NCBI GenBank assembly: GCA_021234155.1
Contig: JAJEKV010000034.1
Location: forward strand, 3,773,491 to 3,837,490
Length of the DNA: 64,000 bases
Direction of reading: 5' to 3'
Source: Isoetes taiwanensis
Lineage: Eukaryota; Streptophyta; Lycopodiopsida; Isoetales; Isoetaceae
In this document: one piece after another, positions 10,907-22,579 of the stretch
Layout: each line of letters opens with the position of its first letter
Position numbering within the stretch: position 1 is the first letter of the stretch
Program-made: the position numbers and the translations under genes
The notes under the pieces: generated by a model
What the model was told of the DNA's origin: nothing
What the model saw: the letters and a program-made list of their open reading frames with translations, nothing else
Databases searched by the model: none

Positions 10907-12564
10907 TGTGACGCTCCCTGAACATATACGACCCTCGGCCGTATACATACGGGGACTTTCCCCTCCCATGGCGACTAACTCGCCATGAGCAGGGCCCTCC
11001 GTCTATTTCGGGCCATCTATAATATGATGCCCGAAAGAAGGACACGAAGGGGTCATTCGGCCCATGCCTTCAATGGGGCTCCTACGTCGCGGAAGCGTGA
11101 ATACAAGGGTTAGCACACAGCATAAATCACATATAAATAACCACCACGAAGGGTGGCGCATCCATCCAGATACCAACGGCAAAGAATATGCATCTAAGCC
11201 TAAGAAAACACCCCAAACCCATAGTTCTACCCCTACTCGCACTCGGTGAGGATCGACCGATGGCTAGGTCTCAAGAGATCGCCAGACCAATCTTGACATG
11301 GCGCTATCGGCATAGAACATTGGCTAGGGTTGTCCACTCCATCCGCCCCTCCCGCACACTTTGCGTGATGAGTCGAATCATGCTATGGCATCACTATAGC
11401 CTTCCGGACACGCAGACTCAAGGTATCACCCTACGAGCCTACTACAGGGTTCATGAAGCCCCGTCCGATGAGGCAGGTCGGGGAAGCGTCCCCTTCCAGG
11501 ATCACAGTGGTTCCATGGGTGGACTAGAGAATACGTGCCGCATCAGCGACCCCCGCATCCGTACCCGACTTACTCGCCCTAAATCTACTCAAAGTACAGG
11601 ATGCCCCATGCGGGTCACACCTCTGTACCCAGGGAGTGTCAGACCCATACCCGGCCTGGATCGCGCCTTAGCTCACCGGGCCGGCTATTAGGCCTAGTCC
11701 ACTGTAGGAGTCTCAGGAGCCTTTTATGTTCGTGCAAGACCCCACCCCCACTTCACCACTGTGTCCCTTGTTTGGTGCTAAGCCATTCCATAGCATCCAC
11801 GACTCGGTGGGCTCTTGTGCACAGGCCGCATTATTGGGATAATACAGGGCTCTACCTAGGAGCATACTACAATATATGGCCTCAGAGGTCTCTACCCCCC
11901 TTATTTCCCCCATTTCCAGAGTAAGACTATGCAAAGAACTATCAATCCATCCTTTGAGAGCAAATCCAGAATCAGAATATAAAGAGAACTTACCTTTACA
12001 ACCAAGGGTTAGTTCCTACGAGTAAAACACGAGAGAAATACAAAACAACACAACAAGTACCCAATAGGGGGCGCCACCCTAGAATATCAACCTATACTAG
12101 CCACCTACCCGAAGTTCCTCACTGACCTGCTATCGCTGGCCCCATCTTCTTGGGACTTGACGCTTAGCTCTGCTACACACTGTGCGTGCTAGGCAAGGGT
12201 GGCGCCACCGGGCAAAGGTAGGTAGGCGCCAGCCCTCAAAGGTGGCGCCAGCTCCTCCGGCTCCTCCTGGCCTTTATGGCTGATATGGGGGTAGTGATCC
12301 ACCTTGATGCCTCCAATTAGCATCACCATGTTAGCTAATCGATTTTGGCCAAGTGGCACCTTCCCAAACCATAATTAACTTAATTATCCCTTTTACATAT
12401 TAATTCCTTAATTATAGGTTATTATTCTTAATAATTAAATTAGCATAGCTAATTTAATCCCTTTTAGGTCAACCCCTAGGTTACTATACCCCATGGTGGC
12501 GATTCATACCGGGTGACGGTCAATATATTTATACATATACCGTATAAATACTTGGAACGCCACA
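10907..12564 (-). repeat. Left LTR (3' LTR of the element)
   Basis: This 1,658-bp LTR begins TGTGACG and ends CGCCACA on the plus strand, a short inverted terminal repeat of TG...CA type. It matches 19,334-21,007. Differences are mostly one- to several-base indels in GC-rich strings; the AT-rich stretch 12,350-12,500 is almost identical in both. Confidence 0.92.
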
Positions 12565-12576
12565 TTCTCCCTCCTT
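12565..12576 (-). other. Polypurine tract
   Basis: Read on the minus strand this is AAGGAGGGAGAA directly before the TGTGGCG end of the 3' LTR. This is the expected plus-strand primer of a Ty3/Gypsy element. Confidence 0.8.
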
Positions 12577-13209
12577 AGAAAATAATGCCATCCCTCAAAG
12601 ATTGGGGTTAGATACAATTGTAGTATAAAGGAAGGGAATTCCTTATTCCGTAAAAGTAATATATTAAAACTTCAAAGTTTAAAATGCTTTAAGCACCGAG
12701 GTGCATTTTATATGATTATCATAATCAAAAGTTCAAGGACCAAGTCCAATACCAACATCGAGTAACAACAAAACAAAATGTGTAGACAAAATAAAATCAA
12801 GAGTTCGGGTCATCAAGAACCCTCTAACATGGGCAGGTCACGCATCGCCAATCGGGCTCGCACATGTGAATATATCGCTTTATATAGACAAACTAATTAG
12901 GTTGTGGTTGAAGGGTCCACCCCTATAAGAAATAAAATAAAATTTATCTATAAGGAACCTATCATGCCTATGGTTCGCAATTCATTGTATGCGTAAGGAA
13001 TGGTCAAGTTCCTATTATAGCCAAGATGAATGCGCTATGAACTACATGCGCCACAAGCAGCTTCACGGTCATGTCCACATTGATGCGACACACCACGCCC
13101 TAGGGAACGCGAAAAGTGATCCCATCATCGGTAACTATTTTCAACTACAATGCATCTACCCTCTACCGCATGATTCTCGGGCGAATCAAGGCTTGAAGCT
13201 TACCGCGGA
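12577..13209 (-). other. Non-coding 3' region of the retrotransposon
   Basis: This lies between the chromodomain stop region and the polypurine tract. No domain is visible. I take it as the 3' untranslated part of the element. Confidence 0.6.
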
Positions 13210-13400
13210 GCGGGGTTGATAGCATCGCTGATGGTGCGCCTTGAGATTCGCGCGATGAAGTCCGGATAGTGCTTCTCAAGGTCTGTTTGCATCACCCACG
13301 TAGCATCCACCACCGGCAAGTGTTTCCACTTGACCAAGTATTGCAAAGATCCGGGTCCTCCGAAGTCCGCTTATAAGCCCGATCAAGAAGAGCTTCGTGC
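13210..13400 (-). pseudogene. Chromodomain at the integrase C-terminus
   Basis: The minus strand encodes ALLDRAYKRTSEDP, then after a one-base shift SLQYLVKWKHLPVVDATWV and a further acidic/aromatic segment (DLEKHYPDFI). The 'Y-LVKWK-LP--DATW' pattern is the chromodomain of plant chromoviruses, which directs integration to heterochromatin. Confidence 0.85.
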
Positions 13401-14480
13401 ACTATATCTAAATGCTCTTCCTGCATCTCAAGTAGGGTGGGTGTATCCAAGATCCGCCTGATCCGGGTGTGCCGCTTTAGAAGACTCACCAAAAAGACCT
13501 TGTGGATCTTCAAGCCGGGTGGCAAATCCAGCGATATGCTTGCTCCCCAATACGCTCGCTGATCTTGAACGCCCAGCCCCATCCGGGTGCTAGCTTTTGC
13601 GCTACCAATCTTAAGCTTGGCTTGTTTTACCTTGATCTTAAGCCAAACCGATTCACCCACCGAAGACTCGTGGGGTCCCGTGGCTTATCGGCTACACTTT
13701 TCCTCAAGCGATCGCGTGCCAATAGGTAACCACCAACTTCCTCGACCGTGAGCTTGCATTTCCAAGAGGAGTTGCCGAGAGACCTCCACCTTAGAAACGG
13801 GTTATGCCAATGGGTCCGAGTAAGGCATTGATAACCATAATTTATCATGAAGGGAGACATTCGAAGATTCCTGCTTCATACCGTTATAGGCAAATTCAAT
13901 TGTGATAAATATAGTCACCATTGGGATTGCTTACTCCACACATAACTTCGTAGCATATCCTCTATAATACGATTGGTACGCCTCCGCCCCACCATCCGTC
14001 CGAGGATGATATGCACGGTACATAGCAAGCTTAGTCCGATAGTAGCAAAGAAATCTTTCCGTAAAGCACTTACAAATTTGGGATCCCCTCGCTCGAGACA
14101 ATAACTCGTGGCATTCCGCGTAATCAAGATCTCCTTTGCAAAAAGCGCAGCAAAGATCGGCTGGTCGTGGTCCGTGGGTACGACATGGCAAGAAATGAGC
14201 CATTTTGGACAGTTTTGTCGACCACTACCATTAACGATCATATCCACGGAGAGTAATGTGGAAGGCCCACAATGAAATCCATGGTTATCACTTCCCACTT
14301 AGCTGGGCACATCCAAAGGTTGCAACTCTCCCCGAGTCCTTAATTGTTCCGCCTTGGTCTCGCCGACACACTTGACACCGCTTAATGTACCGCAATGTCC
14401 TTTTTCATAGAAGGCCGTAAATAGTCGGAACGAATCTTAAAGTAGGTTTTCATAAAACCGCATGTCCAAATTATAGGGTC
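13401..14480 (-). pseudogene. Integrase of the Ty3/Gypsy element
   Basis: Zinc-binding residues fall in the 14.33-14.47 kb block (HCGT...CVGETK). The catalytic core follows, with MDFIVGLPHYS and the disrupted strand containing 'RDPKF'-like GDPKFVSALRKDFF, then the 'YHPRTDGGAEAYQS' motif near 14,000. The GPY/F-type region (GKVGPAPYRV equivalent) and LPPGLKIHKVFLVSLLKRH occur at 13.4-13.6 kb. Several frameshifts break the reading frame. Confidence 0.85.
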
Positions 14481-14585
14481 ATGTGCGTGTCATGGAAAAT
14501 TAGCTTACGATTCTCAAGTCTCGTGCACGCACAACTTATCTTTGTAATATAACAAGGTGCCCTCCTTCTTATATGAACGAAAGCT

Positions 14586-14946
14586 TCACGCCCTTATCTC
14601 AGGCGAAGCTTCCTTAGCCAAACCGTCCCCAAACATCACGAAACTCGATCCGTGGTCAAGGTCTGTTTCTATCTGCTTCCCAAACTCACCGGTGAGTGTG
14701 GAAATTGCATTACAATGGGTTCGGTTACCAAAGGATGGCGGACAACGATCCGCAAACCACATTGTGCTTCCTGTGCTTATACATAATCTCAAAGTCATAC
14801 TCCTCCGTAAATTCCATCCATCTCCTCCTCGACGGAGGTTGAGATTCGGCCGGGTGGATAAATAACTTGAGACTTTGATGATCCAGATCCAACTCGAATC
14901 TTCTACCAAGAAGGTAGTGTCTCCATATCCGCAGAGCACCTGACAA
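14586..14946 (-). pseudogene. RNase H domain of the Ty3/Gypsy element
   Basis: The frame reads ALRIWRHYLLGRRFELDLDHQSL, then FIHPAESQPPSRRRWMEF and EYDFEIMYKHRKHNVV. These are the standard Ty3/Gypsy RNase H landmarks (WRHYLLG, DH-SLK, RRW-E, Y-G--N--AD-LS). The final acidic residue of the 'N-VAD-LS' motif is replaced by a CGS string. Confidence 0.88.
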
Positions 14947-14999
14947 CGGCTAGCAATTCCCGATCATGGGTAGGATATCGCTGTCTGGCCTCATTCATT

Positions 15000-16120
15000 T
15001 TCTTTGAATCATAGGCAATAACCCTCCCTCCCCGCATTAGAACTCCACCAAGAGTAATTTTACCGCATCCGTTGTTACTAGTTTATCCTTCTCGTGGTCG
15101 GCAATGTGAGGACCGGTGTCGACGTTAAAGCATCATAAAGTCAGCCGGAAGCTTCCCCGAACCTTTGCTTTCCAATGCTCAATCCAATCCTTTACCTTCT
15201 CATGCTTTGTAAGATCGGGTAAGAGGTGCGGCAATCTTCGCAAAAATCCCTAACAAATTTCCGATAATATCCCGCTAGTCCTAAGAAACTTCGACCTCTA
15301 AACATTACCCGAATAGGCCATTCCCTTATTGCCTCTATCTTGGTCGGATCTCACTCGATGCCCTCTCACTGAAATGATATGTCCCAAATAATCCACCTTG
15401 GGAGTGGCAAACTTGCATTTAGAGAACTTGGCAAAGAGCCGATGGCGCTTTAGCTTTTCTAGGGCCAACCAAGATGTTTCTCATGCTCCTCCGTGGTTTT
15501 ACTATAGATGAGAATGTCGCCAAAGAAAATAACAACAAAATCATCTAAGTATTGTCTAAGACATCATTCATTAATCGCATAAACGCTATGGGGGGCATTA
15601 GTTAATCCAAAAGGCATAACGGTAAACTCATAATGCCCATATCTAGTGCGAAAAGGCAGATTTTATGAATGTCCTCCTCCTTAATCCTTATTTGATGATA
15701 TCCTGAGCGTAAATCAATCTTTGAGAAATGCTTGGCCCCTTGCAACTGGGTCCATTAGGTCATCTCGCCTCTAGGCAAAGCGTGCAGCGATTCTTGATGG
15801 TGTGCTTATTGAGCTGCCTATAGTCAATGCACATCCTCAAGGAGCCATCCTTTTCTTGACAAAAGGATAGGAGCGCCAAAGGCGTAAAACACTAGGCCTA
15901 ATGAAGCCTAGGTTTAGTAACTCCCCTGGGTTGCTTCTTAAGTTCCGCCAACTCGGGGGACTCATACGGTGCGGGGCCTTACCGGTAGGCTTAGTACCGG
16001 TTCCAAAGCTATCTCACATTCTACCCCTCTAAAAGGAGGAAGCTTCGATCTCATCCGAAAAAGATCGCTAAATTCCTGGAGAAGATTGGCAATCCCTTCC
16101 GCAAGGTATCAACTACTTGC
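15000..16120 (-). pseudogene. Reverse transcriptase of the Ty3/Gypsy element
   Basis: Recognisable blocks include [18 protein letters not shown] (about 15.70 kb), YAINE and the catalytic block [23 protein letters not shown] (split here at about 15,545-15,480). The usual FDD/YVDD pair reads Phe-Gly-Asp because the codon at 15,519-15,521 is GGC on the minus strand instead of a GAY codon. Losing that Asp should abolish polymerisation. Stops and shifts occur elsewhere too. Confidence 0.88.
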
Positions 16121-16474
16121 TTCTCGCTTGCATCCGATTCAATGGAGGCAAGCCTAATAATGGAAAGCAACTTATCCTTACGATAGCTTTATGTAACCGC
16201 CGATGGTGATAGATCGATAATGGGGTTTAAGGAGTCACCTTTATAGTTACGCTGGGTCCGCTAGGGCGTTGAAGGTAACTTCCCCGCTTCTCGCAGCCTA
16301 TATTGGCTTTTGCAGATGCCAAGAATTCCATACCAACAATAAGATCATACTTGCCAATATCCATTATCTCGCACCCATGGCAACCTGCACCGCAAACCGC
16401 ATCTTAAGGTTAATGCGACGGCCATGCGTATGTCCGATTCTACCACCGGCTAAGGTGACAGTTTCTACGAGATC

Positions 16475-16705
16475 TCAAGGTTTCAAGCCGCAATACCGGG
16501 CCATTCTAGGAGAAGCAAAATTATGTGTACTACCCGTATCCATCGTAATGATAAAAGGTTTGTCGCCTACTTGACCTATGGTGGAAATAACGGCAAGCCG
16601 ACTTTCAAAGATTGCCGCTTCAATAGCAAAAAGGATATGGGACTCACTGCGAATGTAATTGGGAGCCTCCTCCTCGGCACGTAGAGTCGACTCAGATCGC
16701 CCCAA
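16475..16705 (-). pseudogene. Aspartic protease of the Ty3/Gypsy element
   Basis: The minus strand encodes ITMDTGSTHNFASPRMARYC, with the DTGS catalytic motif of retroelement proteases. A conserved preceding strand (AVISTIGQVGDKPF) is also present. This lies between the gag zinc knuckle and RT, as expected. Confidence 0.88.
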
Positions 16706-16734
16706 TCAAGGTCGGCCATGGCCACCGGGCAGCC

Positions 16735-17905
16735 TCAGGTGACATAAGGGCAATTCTGCATGTAGTGCCCGGTCGCATACACCTATAACATGCCTTATCC
16801 CTCACAGAATCGATCTCGGCCTCTTTTGGGAATAGATTGTAAGAGATCCCGAACTTCCTTGCCGACATTATCCCATTTGCTCCGCATGTTGAAGGTGACT
16901 TTCTTTTCCTGCGGCGTAAGAGTTCTCACTTGAGAGGGCCCCGGACTTGGCGAGCGGGGTTGGTAAGGTGTGGACGGGCGTGGTCATGGTAAGGAGCAGT
17001 GACGCGGATACCGGGTTCCTTGGTGTGTCCTCCTCGAGGCTCAATGCCTTAGCCTCCTCCAGAATCGATTTTGGGTCTATGGCCTTAACCATTCGCTAAT
17101 GGATGGGGCCAATCCTTCAATGTAGCCCTCCACCGCCTCTTTTCATTCATCCCTCGGTACATACAAAATCAAGCGCATGAACTCATCAGTAGGCCTGAAT
17201 CGACATACCCTTCTGCTTCTAACCCGTAAAAGGTCTGAATTTGTCGGGCATTTGAAGCGAGGCACATAATGCGACTTAAAGGCCTTAGCAAACTTCTTAA
17301 ACTTGCACTCGCTTCTCGTCCGTGATGCTTGGTTTCCTGCATAGCCCTTCCACCAAATGCGGCAGCCCCTCCTAGAAGGTTTGTGGTGGCGACCTTTCCT
17401 AGATCCTTTTCTCTCATGCCATAGGATTTGCCAAACTCCTTCATTTCGCCCAACCAAGACTCTGATTCAGTCCGCCCCTAGATTTCCCATCAAACCGGGC
17501 TAGTTTCCTATTCTTCCATATACTAGTTATGGTCAGATCAACCGCCTTGGTCTACTTTGTCCCGCTGGCTTGGGATGCTCTCCCGATGATACGCATCGAC
17601 TCGTAAGACACGTATGGGGCCGATGGTGAAGAGGTAGCACTATCCCTTGAGGAACTTCTATGGCGCTTTGGAACGGTGCTTCCTTCTGCAGGGGTACAGT
17701 GGCTTGGTTCAAAAGTGGGTCTGCCGGGTGGTGGGTTTGGCGGCAACGGAGGTAACTCCGTCCCATCCTCCTCATGCGTTGCGGAGGGTTGGCATTCAAC
17801 ACATAAGTTTGTAACTCGACTAATTGCCTCTTCATCAACATAAGTTCTTGCTCCGTGTTAGTCGACCGGGCGTCGAAGGTGTTCCGCCGGCAATGCGGCA
17901 ACCGC
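16735..17905 (-). pseudogene. Gag polyprotein with zinc knuckle
   Basis: The N-terminal part (17.9-17.5 kb) has a Leu-rich coiled-coil-like stretch (ELMLMKRQLVELQTYV) and a Pro-rich linker. The core at about 17.3-17.15 kb contains HYVPRFKCPTNSDLLR and DEFMRLILYVPRDE, matching the retrotransposon gag fold ('F--HYVP...DEF--L--R-P'). At 16,735-16,800 a CCHC zinc knuckle is visible as CYRC then GHYMQNCP, split by a one-base indel. The frame is broken at several points. Confidence 0.8.
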
Positions 17906-18446
17906 CTATATTGGGTATAAGAAGGTATAAGTAAATTATAGTGACATCAAGTCTCCCAAAGAAATTCATTTGGGATAGTATAGAGAGAAAAAGAATACAA
18001 AAACATTCTTATAGTCACGATTTCAAAATTTGGACTATTTCACATGATTAAGTCCATAAAATTTTTACAACAGAAAAGAAGATAGTCGCCTAGTCAAAAA
18101 CTCCCCTGATCCTTCGTGGCCACCGGAGGTCCTTGGGCATGATGGTGACCCTCTTTATGCGTATGGTGCAAAGGTTGGCGCCGCCAAGATTTCGATGAGG
18201 TAAGCCTCGCAGCCTCCGGCGCGAGGATTGCAAAAAGCTTGGAACCTCGCCCGGTTTTAAAATCCCGGCAATTTTCCGCACAAGCCACCGGAAAGGGAGC
18301 CGACGAATCAATGGCTCAGCTTGATTCTCGATAGTTACGTATCTCCCGGCGCTACCGCGTCTCTACCGGCTTATTCCTAGGGGATACTAGCTTTATATGG
18401 TTAACAGTTATCCGGTTGACTATAGCAGAGAAAGGTCGTCTCCCAT

Positions 18447-18554
18447 GGCTATGGCAAGGCTGCTTACTCCGGCGGCTATGGCGAAAGAGCTTGCTTCGAC
18501 GGCTATGGCGAAAGAGCTTGCTCCGGCGGTTATGGCGAAAGAGCTTGCTCCGGC
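18447..18554. repeat. 27-bp tandem repeat, four units
   Basis: Units start at 18,447, 18,474, 18,501 and 18,528 and share GGCTATGGCGAAAGAGCTTG. Since 27 is a multiple of three, both strands stay open through it (plus AMAKELAPA, minus RRSKLFRHS). I do not claim a protein. Confidence 0.85.
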
Positions 18555-18599
18555 AGAGTTGTTGCCTCCACAATGTGGGTTTACCAAAGGCATGCCTCT

Positions 18600-18920
18600 A
18601 ATTTAGATATGGAATAGATGCACTATAAATACTAGAAAAAGCATTATTTTACTTCAAGAAAGAAGTTGGCTTATTGGTAAAGGTGTTGGCTTGGGTGCAA
18701 AAGGTCAGGGGTTCAATCCCATGATGTACCCTTTTTCTTAAAAGAACTGCTAACTGGACAAAACAGAATATTAGATATGTATAACAAAGCAATAGAACAT
18801 ATATATACTATATAAAGATAGTTGGCAAGATGGAAAGAGTGTTGGGTTGGAAGTGGGAGGTCATGGGTTCAAAACGCGGGCGAAAAAGGAAAAACTTATT
18901 TAAAAAAAAAAAGGACGCGT
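18600..18920 (+). repeat. Dimeric tRNA-derived SINE-like insertion
   Basis: Monomer one has an A-box-like TTGGCTTATTGGTAAAGG (18,665-18,682) and a perfect B box GGTTCAATCCC (18,710-18,720), followed by a T-run. Monomer two repeats the pattern with TTGGCAAGATGG (18,821-18,832) and a weaker B box GGGTTCAAAACG (18,865-18,876), followed by A-rich sequence. Each is preceded by a related TTAGATATG AT-rich block. The orientation is opposite to the host retrotransposon. Confidence 0.5.
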
Positions 18921-19321
18921 ATTTTTATACGGCGGACCGTATGGGGCGCCGGGACGACGGTTTATATCGCTGCTTTATTTTCAAAAGAAACACCCTCGGA
19001 TACCTCGGGCAGCCCTTTTGTTTTTCGGCACTGTTGTCCGCTTTTGCCTCGGGGAGACGCAGCCCCCTAGGGTATTTGAGAGGTGCCCGATCCATTGGAG
19101 CCGCTTTACTTTCACCCGAAGCTACCTACAAAAGTTGTGGCTCCCTCAAACTTGGGTCCTCCAGCGCCTAGACTTCCTTAGAAATTACAATCGTTACCTT
19201 AACCTAGCACCAATCAAACATGAAAGACTTAAACAATCACTCTTGCTTAATTCTCTCCTAACTACCGAACTAGCGAAGTTAGGGTTTGTCGGTGCTATGA
19301 TTTCGAAAAACCGAAATCACG

Positions 19322-19333
19322 GGCTCGATACCA
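19322..19333 (-). other. Primer-binding site, initiator-Met tRNA type
   Basis: On the minus strand the 5' LTR is followed directly by TGGTATCGAGCC. The consensus complementary to plant initiator tRNA-Met is TGGTATCAGAGCC, so the site matches with one A missing. Confidence 0.8.
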
Positions 19334-21007
19334 TCGCGACGCCCCCCGAACATATACGACCTCTACCGTATACATACGGGATTTTCCTCCCATGGCGAAT
19401 TAACTCGCCATGAGCGTGGCTCCTCCGCCTATTTCGGCCATCTATAATATGATGCCCGAAAGAAGGACACGGCGGGTCATTCGCCCACGCCTTCAATGGG
19501 GCTCCTACGTCCGAAGCGTGAATACAAGGGTTAGCACACAAAGATAAATCACATATAAATAACCACCACGGGCGGGTGGCGATCCATCCAAATACCAACG
19601 GCAAAGAATATGCATCTAAACCTAAGAAAACACCCCAAACCCATAGTTCTACCCCTACCCGACTCCAAAGGAGGATCGACCGATGGCTAGGTCTCAAGAG
19701 ATCGTGAGACCAATCTTGACATGGCGCTATCGGCATAGAACATTGGCTAGGGTTGTCCACTCCATCCGCCCCTCCCACTTTCCTTTGCGATGAGTCGAAT
19801 CATGCTATGGCATCACTATAGCCTTCCCCTGACACGCAGACTCAAGGTATCACCCCACGAGCCTACTACAGGTTCATGAAGCCCCGTCCGATGAGGCAAG
19901 GCCTGGGAAGCGCCCCTTCCGTGATCACAAAGGGTTCCATGGGTGGACTAGAGAATACGTGTTTATCACACACCCCCGCATCCGCATCCCACTTACTCAC
20001 CTCTAAATCTACTCAAAGTACAAAATGCCCCATGGGGTCACACCTCTGCACCTTCGTGGAGTGTCGACCCATACCCGCCCGGATCGCGCCTTAGCTCACC
20101 GGGCCTTCCTCCATTATTAGGCCTAGTCCACTGTAGGAGTCTCAGGAGCCTTTTATGTTCGTGCAAGACCCCACCCCCACTTCACCACTGTGTCCCTTGT
20201 TTGGTGCTAAGCCATTCCATAGCATCCACGACTCGGTGGGCTCTTGTGCACAGGCCGCATTATTGGGATAATACAGGGCTCTACCTAGGAGCATACTACA
20301 ATATATGGCCTCAGAGGTCTCTACCCCTTATTTCCCCCATTTCCAGAGTAAGACTATGCAAAGAACTATCAATCCATCCTTTGAGAGCAAATCCAGAATC
20401 AGAATATAAAGAGAACTTACCTTTACAACCAAGGGTTAGTTCCTACGAGTAAAACACAGAGAGAACAGACAAAACAACACAACAAGTACCCAATAGGGGC
20501 GCTACCCTAGAATATCAACCTATACTAGCCACCTACCCGAAGTTCCTCGCTGGACCAAGCTATCGCTGGGCCCCATCTTCTTGGGACTTGACGCTTAGCT
20601 CGCTGGCCACAATGTGCACGCTAGGCAAGGGTGGCGCCACCGGGGCAAAGGTAGGTAGGCGCCAGGTGGCTCAAAGGTGGCGCCAGCTCTCCTCCCGGCT
20701 CCTCCCCGGCCTGCGATATGGCTGATATGGGGGTAGTGATCCACCTTCATGCCTCCAATTAGCATCACCATGTTAGCCAATCGATTTTGGCCAAGTGGCA
20801 CCTTCCCAAACCATAATTAACTTAATTATCCCTTTTACATATTAATTCCTTAATTATAGGTTATTATCCTTAATAATTAAATTAGCATAGCTAATTTAAT
20901 CCCTTTTAGGTCAACCCCTAGGTTACTATACCCCATGGTGGCGATATTTATCTTGGTGACGGTCAATATATTTATACATATACCGTATAAATACTTGGAA
21001 CGCCACA
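19334..21007 (-). repeat. Right LTR (5' LTR of the element)
   Basis: This 1,674-bp LTR matches 10,907-12,564. Its outer end is CGCCACA, followed by the right ATATG duplication. The inner terminus reads TCGCGACG rather than TGTGACG. As the 5' LTR it would carry the promoter, but I cannot point to a TATA box with confidence. Confidence 0.92.
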
Positions 21008-21012
21008 ATATG
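21008..21012. repeat. Target-site duplication ATATG (right)
   Basis: Matches 10,902-10,906 and closes the Ty3/Gypsy insertion. Confidence 0.85.
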
Positions 21013-21198
21013 TAGTGGGATAAGAAAGTGATGGGCCATTTAGACTTGGTTTTCTATATAATTAGGTTTAATTACTTCAATAAATGCCACATGCTGCATT
21101 GGTTTTCTATTGAGACTTGAATTACTTCAACTATCTAACTGCCAACATGGTGCATTGGATGTATTCAAGTATAACAATGGATGCCACAACATAAAGAT

Positions 21199-21302
21199 AT
21201 TTAAAATTATCGATAGCCAAGAAGTTAATGCAATTCAAGTCCAATCCTATAAATATTTTAATCAATAGCCAAGAAGTTGATGCAATTCAAGTCCAATCCT
21301 AT
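21199..21302. repeat. 52-bp tandem duplication
   Basis: Two adjacent copies of about 52 bp share ATAGCCAAGAAGTT and GCAATTCAAGTCCAATCCTA. Short echoes follow: TTTTTCTA-TATAGTAGATTT twice near 21,345-21,405 and GTTCTCAACTTATGC twice near 21,445-21,485. Confidence 0.85.
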
Positions 21303-22575
21303 TAAATGTTAGGACACAGCCGCCTTATAACCCAGGAGTTCTGGTCATTTTTTCTATTATAGTAGATTTGTGTTGGACACTTTTTCTACTATAGTAGATT
21401 TATGACACGGAGTTTGGGACGAACAAGCTTCTAATCATACACGTTCTCAACTTATGCTTAGGGCATGAACATGTTCTCAACTTATGCCCAGCAACGCTGG
21501 GCACCATTACTATAAAAATTATTAATTAGGCACATATTTATTTCTTGCCTAGCGAGACAAGAATGGGCACTCTCCTCCCTTCCCTTCTCCCTTCAGAGTC
21601 TCTTCAGATTGCCCATAAGGCAAATATTAGGGAGAGGCGGTAGTCGTGCAAATGCCTTCATGTTTTGGAACCTGATTTCAACCCTTCAAAAACTCACGCT
21701 AATTTTCAAGAATGGTGATGTAATAAATATTTCTAGAGCTCCATGGTATTGCTTGCGAGCTCTAGAAATATTTGCAACAACTCTTTTCTACTTGGGGTCT
21801 TTTCTACTGTCTACTTTGCTATGGGAAGACCCGGCGGATCTTTATACTTCATCGTGTTCGGCTTCAGCCATACTTCCCATTCCGACAGCTCGCTTTGCTG
21901 CTTCATCCTCTAATTTCTGCCATGGCTTCGCCAATGCACCGGCCTGTATGCAGAAATCGCAAGCACAGTTCATATAAAGGAAGAGGGGAAAAAATACAAG
22001 GCAAAAATACTTAAGGCAATACTGTATTTTACTTGTGCAAATCGAGAAACAAGCCTTAGCTTTGCTCAAAGGATGAAAGTCCCCTTTAGCCGCTAGGATC
22101 GCCGCAAGCATTCTGCAAATGCCATAAGTATTTTGTGATGCTGTTTTGGTATGGCTCTGCTTTTTAGATCCTATTTATGCCTCGAACTCCCCATTTTCAC
22201 CGATGCTTAAAAGAAAGCACTACAAAAGAAAACCTGGGAACAGATGTTTCAACTCCCAATAAGCTCTTGCATCTCGGCATCTTTGGCAAAGCTCCAAAGA
22301 TCTCTAACTATCTTTGGCTTTTTAGCTGTTGTGAGAAGGGGAATGTATCAGGTTTTGAGAAAATTCATGGTTGATGTGGCTTCTTCCGCGAATAAGAAGG
22401 AATACGAAGTAGATTTGTCCAAACAAGAAGCAGATCAGGCTTTGCTGAAGCTTCTGCCGAGAACAGAGAGTAGCTTCTCTAAGTGGAACAACGGATCTTA
22501 GACTCAAAGGTATGCACCAATTTCAAATTTCAAGTATGGGCGGGAAAAAAAGCGGGGTAACCCTTAAAAAGCATA
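21303..22575. other. No recognised gene; possible exon-like blocks on the minus strand
   Basis: On the minus strand two open blocks are bordered by AG and GT signals, one near 22,110-22,030 (MLAAILAAKGDFHPLSKAK) and one near 21,945-21,845 (GALAKPWQKLEDEAAKRAV, ending in a stop). Their phases do not join cleanly and I do not recognise the product. A plus-strand frame at 22,244-22,501 is also unassigned. Confidence 0.2.
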
Positions 22576-22579
22576 AGTC

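Larger units (their letters stand above)
17906..19321 (-). other. Retrotransposon leader between PBS and gag
   Basis: About 1.4 kb without a conserved domain. It holds a four-unit 27-bp tandem repeat (18,447-18,554), a dimeric tRNA-like insertion (18,600-18,920) and AT-rich filler. Confidence 0.6.
10907..21007 (-). mobile_element. Ty3/Gypsy chromodomain retrotransposon (chromovirus), full length, inactive
   Basis: The element is 10,101 bp with long direct LTRs, a 5-bp target duplication, an initiator-Met-type primer site beside the right LTR and a polypurine tract beside the left LTR. It therefore reads on the minus strand. Domain order is gag (17.9-16.7 kb), protease (16.6 kb), reverse transcriptase (16.0-15.2 kb), RNase H (14.9-14.6 kb), integrase (14.4-13.6 kb) and a C-terminal chromodomain (13.4-13.2 kb), diagnostic of chromoviruses. 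A leader of about 1.4 kb precedes gag. All coding blocks carry stops or frameshifts, and one catalytic residue of RT is changed. The copy is probably non-autonomous, though part of the disruption could be consensus error in GC-rich strings. Confidence 0.92.

Noticed and set aside
21842-22111. Possible two-exon minus-strand gene
   Set aside because: The candidate donor and acceptor give incompatible phases and the product is not recognised.
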